A DNA stretch of 34,410 nucleotides from Bacteroidales bacterium (GCA_017454015.1 JAFTDW010000045.1:1-34410), one strand, 5' to 3'. Counted from the stretch's first letter, positions 7,474-16,640 are shown. The notes: generated by a model from the letters alone, not told the origin. Numbers and translations: made by a program.

Positions 7474-10343
7474 AGACTATACTCCATAACACCCTCCTCG
7501 GTACCACCTTATGCGATATTGTGGTGGACGACGGAGTCATTGTCGACATCCATAAGACCGCACAAAGAGCATCTCTGCAACCCTCTGGGGCCGAGCTCTA
7601 CGACTGCACAGGCTACGCCGCTTTCCCCACCTTTGCCAACGCTCACACGCATGCCGCCATGACGCTCTTTCGCGGATATGCCGGCAATGTGCCGCTCAAT
7701 GTGTGGCTTAACAAGTATATATGGCCCGCAGAAGAAAGACTCACACCCGAGATGGTCTACTGGGGCACACGCCTCGCCTGCGTGGAAATGATAAAGAGCG
7801 GCACCACGGCCTTCGCCAATATGTACTTCTTCCAGGACGCAGAGGCCGACGCGGTGCGCGACAGCGGTATCCGCGCACTTCTGGGCTACAACCTGCCGGA
7901 CAGGGGAGGGAAGGGCTCCCTCGCAGAACGCGTTGAGGAGTTCGTGGGATGCCACGACATCAACAGCGACAACATGGTGCGGTTTGCACTCGCTCCGCAT
8001 TCAGTATATGCAGTGAGCGAGGCCGACCTTGTAATGTGCGCCAACATCGCGTCAAACCGTAACTTGCGGTATCTCATACACATGAGCGAGACTCAGAACG
8101 AAGTGGACAACTGCTTGCAACAGCACGGCTGCCGCCCATACGAGTATCTCGACAAACTTGGCATACTCCAACAAATAGGCCCCAACCTTATAGGCGCTCA
8201 CAGCCTCTACCTCTCCGATTCCGAGATAGCCCTCGTGGGCCGCCACCACTGCACCGTGGCCCACAACCCCAATTCCAACCTCAAGCTTGCCTCCGGCTTT
8301 AAATTCATGCTCAGGGAGTTGGAACAGGCCGGTGCCAATATCGCCATCGGAACCGACGGCTGCTCGTCGAGCGACAGCCTCGACATGCTGGAAGCCGCCA
8401 AACTCACGGCACTGCTCCAAAGGGGCTGGCGCGGCAACGCCCAAGCCATGTCGGCAAACCAGGCTCTGCGCCACGCTTCACTGGGAGGATTCAAGGCTAT
8501 GGGTGTCAACGCAGGCAAAATCGACATAGGCATGCAAGCCGACCTCATGCTTGTCGACCTCGACAACGTCGCTATGATACCCAACCACGATGTGGAATCC
8601 AACCTTTTGTTCGCAGCTCACCCCGACGCCATCGACTCAGTGATGTGCGCCGGCAAGTTCGTGATGCGCCACCGCGAAGTGCCCGGCGAAACCCTCGTCA
8701 AGTCCAAAGTGCGCACCCTCGCCAAGCAGCTGATGGCCGCGGCCGCCGTCGTGCTGCTTTTGCTAACCTCTGCGTGCCGCCGCCACAATCCCGCCGACGG
8801 CAAGATGATTTTCCGCTACAACGAAAGCGCCGGAATCACCTCTCTCGACCCCGCCTATGCCAAAGACCAAGCCCTTATATGGGCCTGCTCCCAGTTGTAC
8901 AACGGTCTCGTGCAGCTCGACACCAACCTCGCCGTCCAGCCGGCCATAGCAAAAAGCTGGCACATAAGCCCCGACGGCCTCTCTTACACCTTCCTCCTCC
9001 GCAACGATGTCTGTTTCCACAAAAACACCCTCTTCAACACCTCCGACTCCACACGACCTGTCAACGCATACGACTTCGAGTACAGCTTCAATCGCATACT
9101 CGACCCCAAAGTGGCATCGCCAGGGCTCTGGATATTCAACAACATAAAAAGCTTCAGCGCCACGTCCGACTCCACCTTTGTCGTCCGGCTACACCACCCC
9201 TTCGCTCCGCAACTCAGCCTGCTCGCCATGCCCTACTGCAGTGCGGTGCCTCGCGAGGTAGTGGAACATTATGGCGCCGACTTCCGCAAACACCCCTGCG
9301 GCACAGGCCCTTTCGCTTTCCAATACTGGAAAGAGGGCGTAAAACTTGTGCTGCGGCGCAACCCACTTTATTTTGAACGCGACACCGCAGGCACCAGACT
9401 CCCTTACCTCGATGCGGTCGCCATCACCTTTATCGTCGACAAACAAACGGCATTCCTAGAGTTTGTGAAACATAACCTCGACTTCATGAACTCCATAGCA
9501 CCATCCTACAAGGACGAACTGCTCACACGCACCGGCCAGCTCAAACCCAAATACGCCGACAAACTCAACATGGTCTCCACCCCGTTCCTCAACACCGAAT
9601 ACCTCGGCTTCCTGATGGACGACCCAACCTCACCACTGCGCGACAAACGCGTGCGCCAAGCCATCAACTACGCCTTCGACCGCCGCAAAATGCTGCTCTA
9701 CATGCGCAACGACATAGGCTCCGCCGGTTGCTACGGCATGATACCCTGCGGCATAGCTGGCTACGACACCAATACGCCACAAGCCTATGACTACAACCCC
9801 GTGCGTGCACGTCAACTCCTGGCCGAAGCCGGCTTCCCCGGCGGCAAAGGCTTGCCGTCACTCACTCTCTCCACTACAGCCACCTACCTCGACCTCTGCA
9901 AATACATACAGCAACAACTCGGCCTGGTAGGCATCAACGTACAGGTCGACGTCAACCCACCAGGCGCACTGCGCGAGAACATCGCCCAGTCTAAATCACA
10001 GTGGTTCCGTGGCTCGTGGATCGCCGACTACCCCGATGCCGAGAACTACTTGTCGCTGTTCACCTCCAACAACTTCTGCCCCTCCGGCCCCAACTACACC
10101 CACTACTCCAACCCTCGCTACGACGAACTCTACGACCGCGCCTGCCGCTACCCAAACGACTCCCTGCGCACCGAACTCTATAAACGCATGAATGCCATGA
10201 TAATGGACGACGCTCCCGTCGTGGTGCTCTACTACGACCAAATACTGCATTTCACCCACAAAAACCTCTCCGGACTCGCCTCCAACGCCATGAACGCACT
10301 CGACCTGAGAAAAGTGAAAATAAACCAATACCATCGCAAATAA
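7467..10343 (+). CDS. Continuous ORF: amidohydrolase (SAH/MTA-deaminase type) joined to a solute-binding lipoprotein
   Basis: Residues 1 to about 420 are a complete metal-dependent amidohydrolase of the TRZ/ATZ, SAH/MTA/5'-deoxyadenosine deaminase group. The metal ligands are AHTH near residue 59, the His in IHMSET, the His in GAHSLY and the Asp in IGTDGCSSSDSLDML. These enzymes deaminate adenine- or guanine-type nucleosides in the cytoplasm. From residue 423 (ATG at 8733) the same frame encodes a signal peptide with lipobox LTSAC and an SBP_bac_5 peptide-binding lipoprotein. A cytosolic enzyme and an exported lipoprotein should not share one chain. The junction reads CTGATGG: an out-of-frame TGA overlaps the lipoprotein ATG, as in ordinary coupled genes, so a small indel or a lost stop may have fused them. 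Two proteins are probably made, the second from the internal ATG. The enzyme's exact substrate cannot be read from sequence. Confidence 0.85.
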   Translation: MVKTILHNTLLGTTLCDIVVDDGVIVDIHKTAQRASLQPSGAELYDCTGYAAFPTFANAHTHAAMTLFRGYAGNVPLNVWLNKYIWPAEERLTPEMVYWGTRLACVEMIKSGTTAFANMYFFQDAEADAVRDSGIRALLGYNLPDRGGKGSLAERVEEFVGCHDINSDNMVRFALAPHSVYAVSEADLVMCANIASNRNLRYLIHMSETQNEVDNCLQQHGCRPYEYLDKLGILQQIGPNLIGAHSLYLSDSEIALVGRHHCTVAHNPNSNLKLASGFKFMLRELEQAGANIAIGTDGCSSSDSLDMLEAAKLTALLQRGWRGNAQAMSANQALRHASLGGFKAMGVNAGKIDIGMQADLMLVDLDNVAMIPNHDVESNLLFAAHPDAIDSVMCAGKFVMRHREVPGETLVKSKVRTLAKQLMAAAAVVLLLLTSACRRHNPADGKMIFRYNESAGITSLDPAYAKDQALIWACSQLYNGLVQLDTNLAVQPAIAKSWHISPDGLSYTFLLRNDVCFHKNTLFNTSDSTRPVNAYDFEYSFNRILDPKVASPGLWIFNNIKSFSATSDSTFVVRLHHPFAPQLSLLAMPYCSAVPREVVEHYGADFRKHPCGTGPFAFQYWKEGVKLVLRRNPLYFERDTAGTRLPYLDAVAITFIVDKQTAFLEFVKHNLDFMNSIAPSYKDELLTRTGQLKPKYADKLNMVSTPFLNTEYLGFLMDDPTSPLRDKRVRQAINYAFDRRKMLLYMRNDIGSAGCYGMIPCGIAGYDTNTPQAYDYNPVRARQLLAEAGFPGGKGLPSLTLSTTATYLDLCKYIQQQLGLVGINVQVDVNPPGALRENIAQSKSQWFRGSWIADYPDAENYLSLFTSNNFCPSGPNYTHYSNPRYDELYDRACRYPNDSLRTELYKRMNAMIMDDAPVVVLYYDQILHFTHKNLSGLASNAMNALDLRKVKINQYHRK
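8733..10343 (+). CDS. Oligopeptide-binding (SBP_bac_5) lipoprotein, likely internal start within the joined ORF
   Basis: Starting at ATG 8733 gives a 536-residue protein with a short hydrophobic signal, lipobox LTSAC and acylated Cys at residue 15. The mature part follows the family pattern: ITSLDPA, then AIAKSW.ISPDGLSYTF near residue 80, the CGTGPF motif, the LRDKRVRQAINYAFDR motif in the second lobe, and a C-terminal segment with W.ADYPDAENYL. Such proteins capture peptides or similar ligands for an ABC importer, but no permease or importer ATPase gene is nearby, so this is an orphan binding protein. Listed separately because the internal start makes better cell-biological sense than a single fused chain. 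The next gene begins 197 bp downstream, behind a MITE-like element. Confidence 0.7.
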   Translation: MAAAAVVLLLLTSACRRHNPADGKMIFRYNESAGITSLDPAYAKDQALIWACSQLYNGLVQLDTNLAVQPAIAKSWHISPDGLSYTFLLRNDVCFHKNTLFNTSDSTRPVNAYDFEYSFNRILDPKVASPGLWIFNNIKSFSATSDSTFVVRLHHPFAPQLSLLAMPYCSAVPREVVEHYGADFRKHPCGTGPFAFQYWKEGVKLVLRRNPLYFERDTAGTRLPYLDAVAITFIVDKQTAFLEFVKHNLDFMNSIAPSYKDELLTRTGQLKPKYADKLNMVSTPFLNTEYLGFLMDDPTSPLRDKRVRQAINYAFDRRKMLLYMRNDIGSAGCYGMIPCGIAGYDTNTPQAYDYNPVRARQLLAEAGFPGGKGLPSLTLSTTATYLDLCKYIQQQLGLVGINVQVDVNPPGALRENIAQSKSQWFRGSWIADYPDAENYLSLFTSNNFCPSGPNYTHYSNPRYDELYDRACRYPNDSLRTELYKRMNAMIMDDAPVVVLYYDQILHFTHKNLSGLASNAMNALDLRKVKINQYHRK

Positions 10344-10507
10344 TATTATGAATACTAAATTCTTTACCTAATTTTTCTGGAATGCCCTGAAAGGGCATAA
10401 ATCCAACAGCCCAGGGCACCGCCCTGGGTATAAACGGCATAAAAGTATATGCGCCCTGTAAAGGCAAAATCAATTTTAGGTATAACATTTAGCAATCATA
10501 TAATATC
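10341..10507. mobile_element. MITE-like palindromic element with R5 terminal inverted repeats
   Basis: The left end (10341-10372, inverted) and right end (10475-10507) are imperfect inverted copies of TTAGGTA..A..ATTTAG.A.TCAT. Between them lie GC-rich palindromes: GCCCtgaaaGGGC, CAGGGCaccGCCCTG, and GCGCCCTGTAAAGGC. The left end begins at the stop codon of the upstream gene. There is no coding capacity. The GCCCTG palindrome type is, from memory, common between Bacteroidota genes; the flanking terminal repeats are what I see here. Confidence 0.6.
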
Positions 10508-10539
10508 ATTGCTGTCACCATAAAAAACATCCAGCGACA

Positions 10540-11850
10540 ATGAAACAAAGAATACTCATCATCGCAGTCGTGTCAGCGTTGCTGTCGACCTCTTGCCTAA
10601 AGGAAGGCGACCTCGACCGTTTCCGCCACGACATGCTCATTGAAGTCGACCTCAACCCGCAGGTGGGACTCCCGCTTGGCACCGCCGAGGTCTCGATAGC
10701 CGAATTGCTGGGTATGTTCAAAAACTCCACAGCCAAAGTGCTTGTCGACAACAACGGGCTGGTAACCATATACTACGACACCCTGATAACCACCACGGTG
10801 AACTTCGAGAACGATGCCAAGTCCTCCAAAGGTAGAACCTCAGCCAAAGGTCTCTACACCAAATATCAGGAAGACATGACAGGAACTCTCGACATAGACC
10901 TCTTCAAGAACCTCAGCCACATGCCGGGAGGCGACAGTCTGGTCATAAACCGCACCTACGCCACCCTGCTCTCCACCATAGTGGCAGTGGCCGACTCGCG
11001 TACCGATGAATTTATCATAAAACATGGCGCCAAACTGTATTTCAATTCAGTAAAGATCTATGCAGAGTGCGGCGACGGCTCTGTCGTAGAGATTCCCGTG
11101 GACAATGTCGACAGCATACCCATCCGCAACCTCTCCCATCAGGCCGACACCTCCGACATCTACCACATGATGGACAGCACCGACTTGGCTTTCATCATTA
11201 ATAAACGCCCACAAAAGCTGTCCTACTCCATGAAACTCAACATCGACGTCCCAACCTCCGAGCTCGCCGCAAACCCATCCATGGCGGTTTTCATGCGCGA
11301 CTCACTCGGACTCAGCCGTATGGATGTCAATGCCAAATTCAGCATGTATGTACCCTGTATCCTCTATGTCAACGGCTTGGAGTATACCACCGACATTGAG
11401 TTCAACGCTTCCAAAGAACTCAAGGAATTGGAGCTCGACTCTTCCTATATATATATTAATGTAGACAACAAACTCCCCTTCGAGTTCCGCCTTAGCTGCG
11501 GCATCCTCAACGCCGACAGCGTCAACCTCGGCTACCTCTTTTCCGGCGACGACGCCATAGTGTCGAGCGCCAACATACGACGGGCCGACAACTCAAGCTA
11601 TGAAGTGAGCAGCTCTATGCAGTCGGTAATAACCATACCCCTCGACAGCCTCAAAATGCAAGCCCTGAAAAATGCCGTGACGCTGCAGCTGCACTCCGCC
11701 ATACGCACAGCACCCTCCTCCTCGGGTCAACCCATGGTGGCCATACATAGCCGCGACGCAATGGCTTTTCGCCTTACGGGAATATTTAAACCTCACTTCC
11801 ATCAGGAAATAGAACTTGGCGGACGTTCCAAGAAAGGAGGTGCGCAATGA
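10540..11850 (+). CDS. Uncharacterised lipoprotein, partner of a DUF5723-like protein
   Basis: 436 residues. The signal peptide ends in the lipobox LLSTSC (Cys about 19), so the protein should be lipid-anchored in the envelope. The mature part is rich in beta-type alternation and Asp/Ser, with phrases such as VGLPLGTAEVSIAELL, INRTYATLLSTIV and repeated D-S-L/V pairs; I recognise no enzymatic motif. It resembles large uncharacterised Bacteroidales surface lipoproteins rather than a named family. Its stop overlaps the next start by ATGA (11847-11850), so the two are translationally coupled and probably work together at the outer membrane. The start is ATG 10540, the only one placed correctly for the signal peptide. 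Confidence 0.85.
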   Translation: MKQRILIIAVVSALLSTSCLKEGDLDRFRHDMLIEVDLNPQVGLPLGTAEVSIAELLGMFKNSTAKVLVDNNGLVTIYYDTLITTTVNFENDAKSSKGRTSAKGLYTKYQEDMTGTLDIDLFKNLSHMPGGDSLVINRTYATLLSTIVAVADSRTDEFIIKHGAKLYFNSVKIYAECGDGSVVEIPVDNVDSIPIRNLSHQADTSDIYHMMDSTDLAFIINKRPQKLSYSMKLNIDVPTSELAANPSMAVFMRDSLGLSRMDVNAKFSMYVPCILYVNGLEYTTDIEFNASKELKELELDSSYIYINVDNKLPFEFRLSCGILNADSVNLGYLFSGDDAIVSSANIRRADNSSYEVSSSMQSVITIPLDSLKMQALKNAVTLQLHSAIRTAPSSSGQPMVAIHSRDAMAFRLTGIFKPHFHQEIELGGRSKKGGAQ

Positions 11851-13274
11851 GACATCTGTCATTGGCCTTGGCCGCCCTTTTCCTCCTTGCCGCCGGCCGC
11901 CTGTCGGCGCAGGAAAGCACTATACTCACCACAAGCACCCAGCTGCCGCAAATCAACTACTTCAACCCTGCCTGCTTCCCGACAAGCGGCATGTTTTACC
12001 TCTCGCTGCCCAACATAAACGTCAACTTTGTCAGCCCCGTAAGCATGAACAACATCATGCAGTACGACCCTGAGCGCGACAAGACCGTCATCAATATCAA
12101 CAACATACTCGACACCCTCGCTCTCGGCGACTTCTCGCGTCTGCGCTCCTCGTTCCATCTCATTGGCTTCGGGTTCCGCCTCAAAAACTGCATCGTCACC
12201 TTCTCCAGCCAGCTGCGCCTGGATGGTACTGTGGGCATACCCTACGGCATCTTCAATGCCATGCGCACCGGCAACATGAGCAACCGAGGCACGGGCAAAG
12301 AACTCAAGCTTGTCGACGGCAGCCTCTTCAGCATGTGCGCCTATGCCGAGTATGGCCTGGGCTTTGGCTATTCGCTCGACAAGTACCGTATCCCCGGCCA
12401 CCTGACGGTGGCCGTCAAGCCCAAACTCCTTGTAGGCTACCACAACATCAACACTGTCAACACCGACATGAGCCTCTACACCTCCGAGGACCTTAGCACC
12501 CTGCGCCTCAATGTGGCATACCAGCTCATGACGTCGTCGGTCTTGTCGTTCAATAACGGACGCTTTGGCGTCAGCGACTTCATGCCCGACAACCGCGGCT
12601 TCGCCCTCGACCTTGGCGCCAGCTACACGTGGCGCCACTTTGAGTTTGGCGCCTCAATCCTCGACATCGGCGGCATCCACTGGCGCGACAACGTCAAGAT
12701 ACTCACCCCCGAAGGCGGCGAAGGCCAGTTCACCTTCACGGGGCTCGACGTTACAGGACTCATCACCGGCGGCCAAATCGACTCCAACTACATCCCCGCA
12801 CTCTACGACACCGTCATGATGCGCGTGCGCCCTGTCTCGTCCGAAGGCGAGCCCTATTACCAGAGCATCCCCACCAAGTTCAACCTCAGCGCCGCCTATA
12901 GATACAAAAAACTCCTCAAAGCCGGACTAACCTTCCACGGCGAGCTTTACAACGGCAACTTCTGCCACACCACCGTGCTCTCCGGCGACGTGAACCTGCT
13001 CGACAGACTTGAGCTGACGGCTGGCTTCTCGGTTATACACAACGGCACATACACCGACTGGTTCAACCCAGGCATAGGACTCAACATAACACTAATCAAG
13101 GCATTGCAGCTCTTTGCCATGATCGACTACACGTCAAGCCTCTACATGTTCGACGCAAAAGCCGTCAACGTCTACGGCGGCATCAACCTGCTGTTGGTCC
13201 CAGGTGGCCTTTTCAAAAGTATTGAAGAAACCCAACCAAAGACACAAAAACCTGGCGAACTAGAGATAAGATAA
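11847..13274 (+). CDS. DUF5723-like outer-membrane beta-barrel protein
   Basis: 475 residues with a signal peptide (ALAALFLLAAGRLSAQ). The body alternates polar and aromatic residues as in beta-barrels: NPACFP near the N-terminus, SFHLIGFGFRLK, GLGFGYSLDKYRI, GASYTWRHFEFGASILDIGG and LFAMIDYTSSLYMFD. The order, with an early NPA motif and a closing barrel, matches the DUF5723 group, which is related in layout to PorP/SprF-type proteins. The family name is from memory of that layout. It is coupled by a 4-bp overlap to the lipoprotein before it, suggesting an outer-membrane complex. No catalytic motif is seen. Confidence 0.85.
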   Translation: MRHLSLALAALFLLAAGRLSAQESTILTTSTQLPQINYFNPACFPTSGMFYLSLPNINVNFVSPVSMNNIMQYDPERDKTVININNILDTLALGDFSRLRSSFHLIGFGFRLKNCIVTFSSQLRLDGTVGIPYGIFNAMRTGNMSNRGTGKELKLVDGSLFSMCAYAEYGLGFGYSLDKYRIPGHLTVAVKPKLLVGYHNINTVNTDMSLYTSEDLSTLRLNVAYQLMTSSVLSFNNGRFGVSDFMPDNRGFALDLGASYTWRHFEFGASILDIGGIHWRDNVKILTPEGGEGQFTFTGLDVTGLITGGQIDSNYIPALYDTVMMRVRPVSSEGEPYYQSIPTKFNLSAAYRYKKLLKAGLTFHGELYNGNFCHTTVLSGDVNLLDRLELTAGFSVIHNGTYTDWFNPGIGLNITLIKALQLFAMIDYTSSLYMFDAKAVNVYGGINLLLVPGGLFKSIEETQPKTQKPGELEIR

Positions 13275-13310
13275 CCCACTGAAGTCGTAATACATACCAT
13301 CGAAAAGCCA

Positions 13311-13868
13311 ATGACTCAAGCCATTAAAATAACAACCACGGTGCTCACGATGCTCGCGCTGATAACGCTCTCCACCGCATGCAAACGCGACTACGAGGAG
13401 TTCTACTTCGTCGGGCGTGTGGTAGGCGCCGAACTATGCTCGGCAAGAACCATGGGCTATATGATTGAGGTGGAGAAACCTGCTGGCATTGGCGACACCA
13501 TTACCGTGCCCGCCGGAGTTATGCGCAACGCTGTCATGGCTTACCGTTCACCACGCAAACTTGTCAAAGACCAACGCATCTATGGCGTGGGCTACCTCAC
13601 CGAGGACTTCGCCGCACTCAACTGTTTGGGAATGTATTACTACACACTCCCCGAAATGATACTCCTCTCCGTCGACGAAGACTCCAACGTTTTCGTTAAG
13701 CCGAGTGCAGAGGGCAAATCACGCAGTGTTTGCGCTATGCCGAGGCGAGAAAACGAGGTTGCGAAGAAACCAACGTTTTCGTTAAGCAAGAGCAGTGGAA
13801 GCTTGCTTACACTGCCGCGGCCAGAAAACGAGGGTTCGAAGAAACCAACAATAGTGCTCGCCAATTAA
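13311..13868 (+). CDS. Small lipoprotein with a repeat-encoded C-terminal tail
   Basis: 185 residues with a lipobox LSTAC (Cys about 24). Residues 1-125 look native ([23 protein letters not shown] and related phrases) and are unrecognised. From N126 onward the sequence is translated R1 repeat: an A unit, then a B unit, both inverted relative to the copies at 1-118 and 6080-6247. The repeat adds about 60 residues, including [18 protein letters not shown], before a stop at 13866-13868. The native gene probably ended near 13690, and the insertion replaced its stop. It may form a cluster with the preceding lipoprotein/barrel pair, 36 bp upstream. The function of the tail, if any, is unknown. Confidence 0.75.
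   Translation: MTQAIKITTTVLTMLALITLSTACKRDYEEFYFVGRVVGAELCSARTMGYMIEVEKPAGIGDTITVPAGVMRNAVMAYRSPRKLVKDQRIYGVGYLTEDFAALNCLGMYYYTLPEMILLSVDEDSNVFVKPSAEGKSRSVCAMPRRENEVAKKPTFSLSKSSGSLLTLPRPENEGSKKPTIVLAN
13686..13850 (-). repeat. R1 interspersed element pair (A then B subtype), inverted
   Basis: AACGTTTTCG words lie at 13686 and 13772, a spacing of 86 bp. The first unit is A-type (GCAAAtCACgcaGTGTTTGC dyad) and the second is B-type; both match the reverse complement of the copies at 6080-6247 and 1-118. The linker differs from the other copies (GGTTGCGAAGAAACC). Both the lipoprotein frame and the frame leading into der are open through it. Confidence 0.85.
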
Positions 13869-13894
13869 TTAACATCGTAAAAAACACCACTCCA

Positions 13895-15202
13895 ATGTCA
13901 AACATAGTAGCAATAGTAGGACGTCCCAATGTCGGCAAGTCGACCCTTTTCAACCGTCTAATAGAGGAGCGTCGCGCCATTGTCGACGAGACCAGCGGCG
14001 TCACCCGCGACCGCCAATATGGCCATTGCGACTGGAGCGGTAAGCACTTCTCCGTCATCGACACCGGCGGCTACGTCATGGGTGGCGACGATGAGTTTGA
14101 AATAGAGATACGCAAGCAGGTGCAACTCGCCATCGACGAGGCCGACGTGATACTCTTCCTCGTCGATGCACGCGAAGGTCTCACACCCATGGATCTCGAT
14201 GTGGCTGCCATGCTGCGCCGCTGCAGCAAGAAAGTGCTCCTTGTGGCCAACAAGGTCGACAACGCCAAACAGATGGAGGGTATTGCCGACTTCTATCAGC
14301 TCGGACTGGGCGACATCTATCCCATTGCAGGCATAACGGGCAGCGGCACCGGCGAACTCCTCGACGCAGTGGTGGCCGACTTCGCCGTTGGAGAGCCAGA
14401 CCCCACCGACAATCTGCCACGCATCGCCGTGGTAGGCCGCCCCAATGTCGGCAAAAGCTCGTTTATCAACATGATAACCGGCCAGCAACGCAACATCGTG
14501 ACACCTATTGCAGGCACCACACGCGACTCCATATACACCCGCTACAACCTCTTCGGGTTTGACTTCAACCTTGTTGACACCGCAGGTATCCGCAAAAAAC
14601 AGAAAGTGAGCGAAGACCTTGAGTTCTATTCCGTCATGCGCTCCGTTCGCGCCATAGAGAACAGCGACGTCTGTATCCTCATCCTCGACGCCACACAAGG
14701 ACTGGAGCAGCAGGATCTCAACATCTTCGGCCTCATCCAGCGCAACCACAAAGGGGTGGTCATAATGGTCAACAAGTGGGACCTCGTAGAGAAAGCCACC
14801 AACACCCACAAGAGGTTTGAGGAGCTGATAAGTGAGCGCATAGCACCGTTCAACGATGTGCCTATAGTCTTCACCTCGGTACTCACCAAACAGCGCATAC
14901 ACAAGGTGCTGGAAACCGCCAAGCAAGTCTACGACAATCGCAGCCGCCGCATCTCCACCGCCGAACTCAACGAGCAGCTGCTGCCCATCGTCAAAGACCA
15001 AAACCCGCCACCCTCTGTCAAAGGCAAGTGGGTCAAAATAAAATACATAACCCAGCTGCCTACGGCATACCCCCAGTTTGTATTCTTCTGCAACCTGCCG
15101 CAGTACGTTCGCGACCCCTATCGTCGTTTCGTCGAAAACCGTATGCGTGAGATGTGGGATTTTTCCGGCGTACCTTTAACCATCTATTTCAGAAATAAAT
15201 GA
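13895..15202 (+). CDS. der: Ribosome-assembly GTPase Der (EngA)
   Basis: Double-GTPase needed for 50S subunit maturation. Domain 1 has GRPNVGKST (residues 9-17), DTGG and NKVD. Domain 2 has [13 protein letters not shown] and NKWD. A KH-like domain closes the protein with VKIKYITQ and the aromatic VFFCNLP segment. From ATG 13895 it has 435 residues, the usual length. The frame is open back to 13730, but those 55 codons read the R1 repeat and are not family sequence. It overlaps hslR by ATGA, indicating coupling of two ribosome-related genes. Confidence 0.96.
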   Translation: MSNIVAIVGRPNVGKSTLFNRLIEERRAIVDETSGVTRDRQYGHCDWSGKHFSVIDTGGYVMGGDDEFEIEIRKQVQLAIDEADVILFLVDAREGLTPMDLDVAAMLRRCSKKVLLVANKVDNAKQMEGIADFYQLGLGDIYPIAGITGSGTGELLDAVVADFAVGEPDPTDNLPRIAVVGRPNVGKSSFINMITGQQRNIVTPIAGTTRDSIYTRYNLFGFDFNLVDTAGIRKKQKVSEDLEFYSVMRSVRAIENSDVCILILDATQGLEQQDLNIFGLIQRNHKGVVIMVNKWDLVEKATNTHKRFEELISERIAPFNDVPIVFTSVLTKQRIHKVLETAKQVYDNRSRRISTAELNEQLLPIVKDQNPPPSVKGKWVKIKYITQLPTAYPQFVFFCNLPQYVRDPYRRFVENRMREMWDFSGVPLTIYFRNK

Positions 15203-15597
15203 GCAATAACAATACAACAGACGGCGAGCAAGTCAGGATTGACAAGTGGCTATGGTCGGTGCGCCTCTTCAAGACGCGGTCGCAAGCTGCCGAGGCCTGT
15301 CAGTCAGGCCGTGTCAAGATGGGTGGCGTATGCCTCAAGCCGTCTCACGCCGTGAGAGTGGGAGAGAGGTACGACATATCAATAGAGCAGCTCCACAAAC
15401 AGGTGGAAGTCAAGCAGCTGCTCCACACCCGTGTGGGTGCCAAGCTCGTCGACAACTACCTCGTCGACCTCACCCCTGAAGAGGAATACGAGCGCATACG
15501 CATAGCCCGCGAGTTCGGCTTTGAGCGCCGCGACCGCGGCATAGGACGCCCAACCAAGCGCGACCGCCGCGAAATAGAAGACTTCAAATACAAATAA
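15199..15597 (+). CDS. hslR: S4-domain RNA-binding protein, Hsp15 family
   Basis: 132 residues. An S4 RNA-binding domain at about 13-75 opens with [19 protein letters not shown] and is followed by the GRVKMGG turn. The C-terminal half is basic ([16 protein letters not shown]). Hsp15 proteins bind stalled 50S subunits carrying nascent chains and help recycle them. The ATG overlaps the der stop by ATGA, so it is translated with der. Length and layout are ordinary. Confidence 0.92.
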   Translation: MSNNNTTDGEQVRIDKWLWSVRLFKTRSQAAEACQSGRVKMGGVCLKPSHAVRVGERYDISIEQLHKQVEVKQLLHTRVGAKLVDNYLVDLTPEEEYERIRIAREFGFERRDRGIGRPTKRDRREIEDFKYK

Positions 15598-15640
15598 TTA
15601 TATCGAATCTATCAAAAATAACAAAATAATACCAACAATC

Positions 15641-16558
15641 ATGAGTAATCTAAAAGGCCGTAATCTAATCTCCATCACCGACTTCTCCAAAGAGGAATAC
15701 ATACAGGTGCTGGACATCGCCGAAGGGTTCGAGAAAAACCCCAAGCAACCCATCCTCTCCGACAAGATCATTGCATCGCTCTTCTTTGAGCCCTCCACAC
15801 GTACAAGGCTCAGCTTTGAGAGCGCAGCCAACCAGCTCGGAGCCCGCATCATAGGCTTCAGCGACCCGGGTGGCACCAGCGTGCAGAAAGGCGAGTCGCT
15901 CCACGACACCATAGTCATGGTTTCCAGCTACAGTGACCTCATAGTCATGCGCAACCCCATTGAGGGCTCCTCCCGCTATGCCAGCGAGGTTGCCTCGGTG
16001 CCCGTCATCAATGCAGGCGACGGCGCCAACCAGCACCCAACCCAGTGCATGCTCGACCTCTACTCCATACGCAAGACACAAGGCACCCTCGAGAACCTCA
16101 ACATAGCTTGTGTCGGCGACCTCAAATACGGCCGTACCGTCCACTCGCTTGTCCAAGCCATGTGCAACTTCAACGCCACCTTCCACCTCGTCTCCCCCGA
16201 AGAGCTCAAGCTCCCCAGTTCTGTTAAAATGAGTGTCAAAAACGCCGGCCTCAAATACTACCAGTACACCGACATCAAGGACATAGTCCCAATAGCCGAC
16301 ATCATCTATATGACCCGTGTGCAGCGTGAGCGCTTCCCCGACCCCATGGAGTATGAGCGTGTCAAAGACAGCTGCATCCTCACAGCCTCCATGCTCAAGG
16401 GCTGCAAACCCAACATGCGAGTGCTCCACCCACTGCCACGCGTCAATGAGATAACCGTCGACGTCGACAGCACCCCCTACGCCTACTACTTCCAGCAGGC
16501 ACAGAACGGCGTGTACGTCCGCCAGGCACTCATGTCAGCCATCCTCGGCGTCCGCTAA
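15641..16558 (+). CDS. pyrB: Aspartate carbamoyltransferase catalytic chain
   Basis: Catalyses carbamoyl phosphate + aspartate to N-carbamoylaspartate, the committed step of pyrimidine synthesis. The carbamoyl-phosphate site FFEPSTRTRLSFESA is present, as are the HPTQ..LD motif (HPTQCMLDLYSI), the MTRVQ.ER loop and the HPLPRVNEI motif near the end. 305 residues is standard. The ATG follows a 43-bp AT-rich gap after hslR. pyrI follows 82 bp later, behind an AACCTTAT array, giving the two-gene catalytic/regulatory layout of a class B-type ATCase. Confidence 0.97.
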   Translation: MSNLKGRNLISITDFSKEEYIQVLDIAEGFEKNPKQPILSDKIIASLFFEPSTRTRLSFESAANQLGARIIGFSDPGGTSVQKGESLHDTIVMVSSYSDLIVMRNPIEGSSRYASEVASVPVINAGDGANQHPTQCMLDLYSIRKTQGTLENLNIACVGDLKYGRTVHSLVQAMCNFNATFHLVSPEELKLPSSVKMSVKNAGLKYYQYTDIKDIVPIADIIYMTRVQRERFPDPMEYERVKDSCILTASMLKGCKPNMRVLHPLPRVNEITVDVDSTPYAYYFQQAQNGVYVRQALMSAILGVR

Positions 16559-16592
16559 CCTATACAGCAGTGTACTAATAATATAATCCCCC

Positions 16593-16631
16593 ATAACCTT
16601 TCAACCTTATAACCTTATAACCCTTTCAACC
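16593..16631. repeat. AACCTTAT-like array before pyrI
   Basis: Tandem degenerate units (ATAACCTTTC, AACCTTAT twice, AACCCTTTC) end about 10 bp before the pyrI ATG. This is the same kind of array as before the ABC exporter and the 17149 gene. Confidence 0.75.
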
Positions 16632-16640
16632 ATTCATCCC

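Noticed and set aside
13730-13894. N-terminal extension of der through the R1 repeat
   Set aside because: Der proteins begin with the GRPNVGKS segment about 8 residues after the start, as given by ATG 13895. The extension is repeat sequence only.
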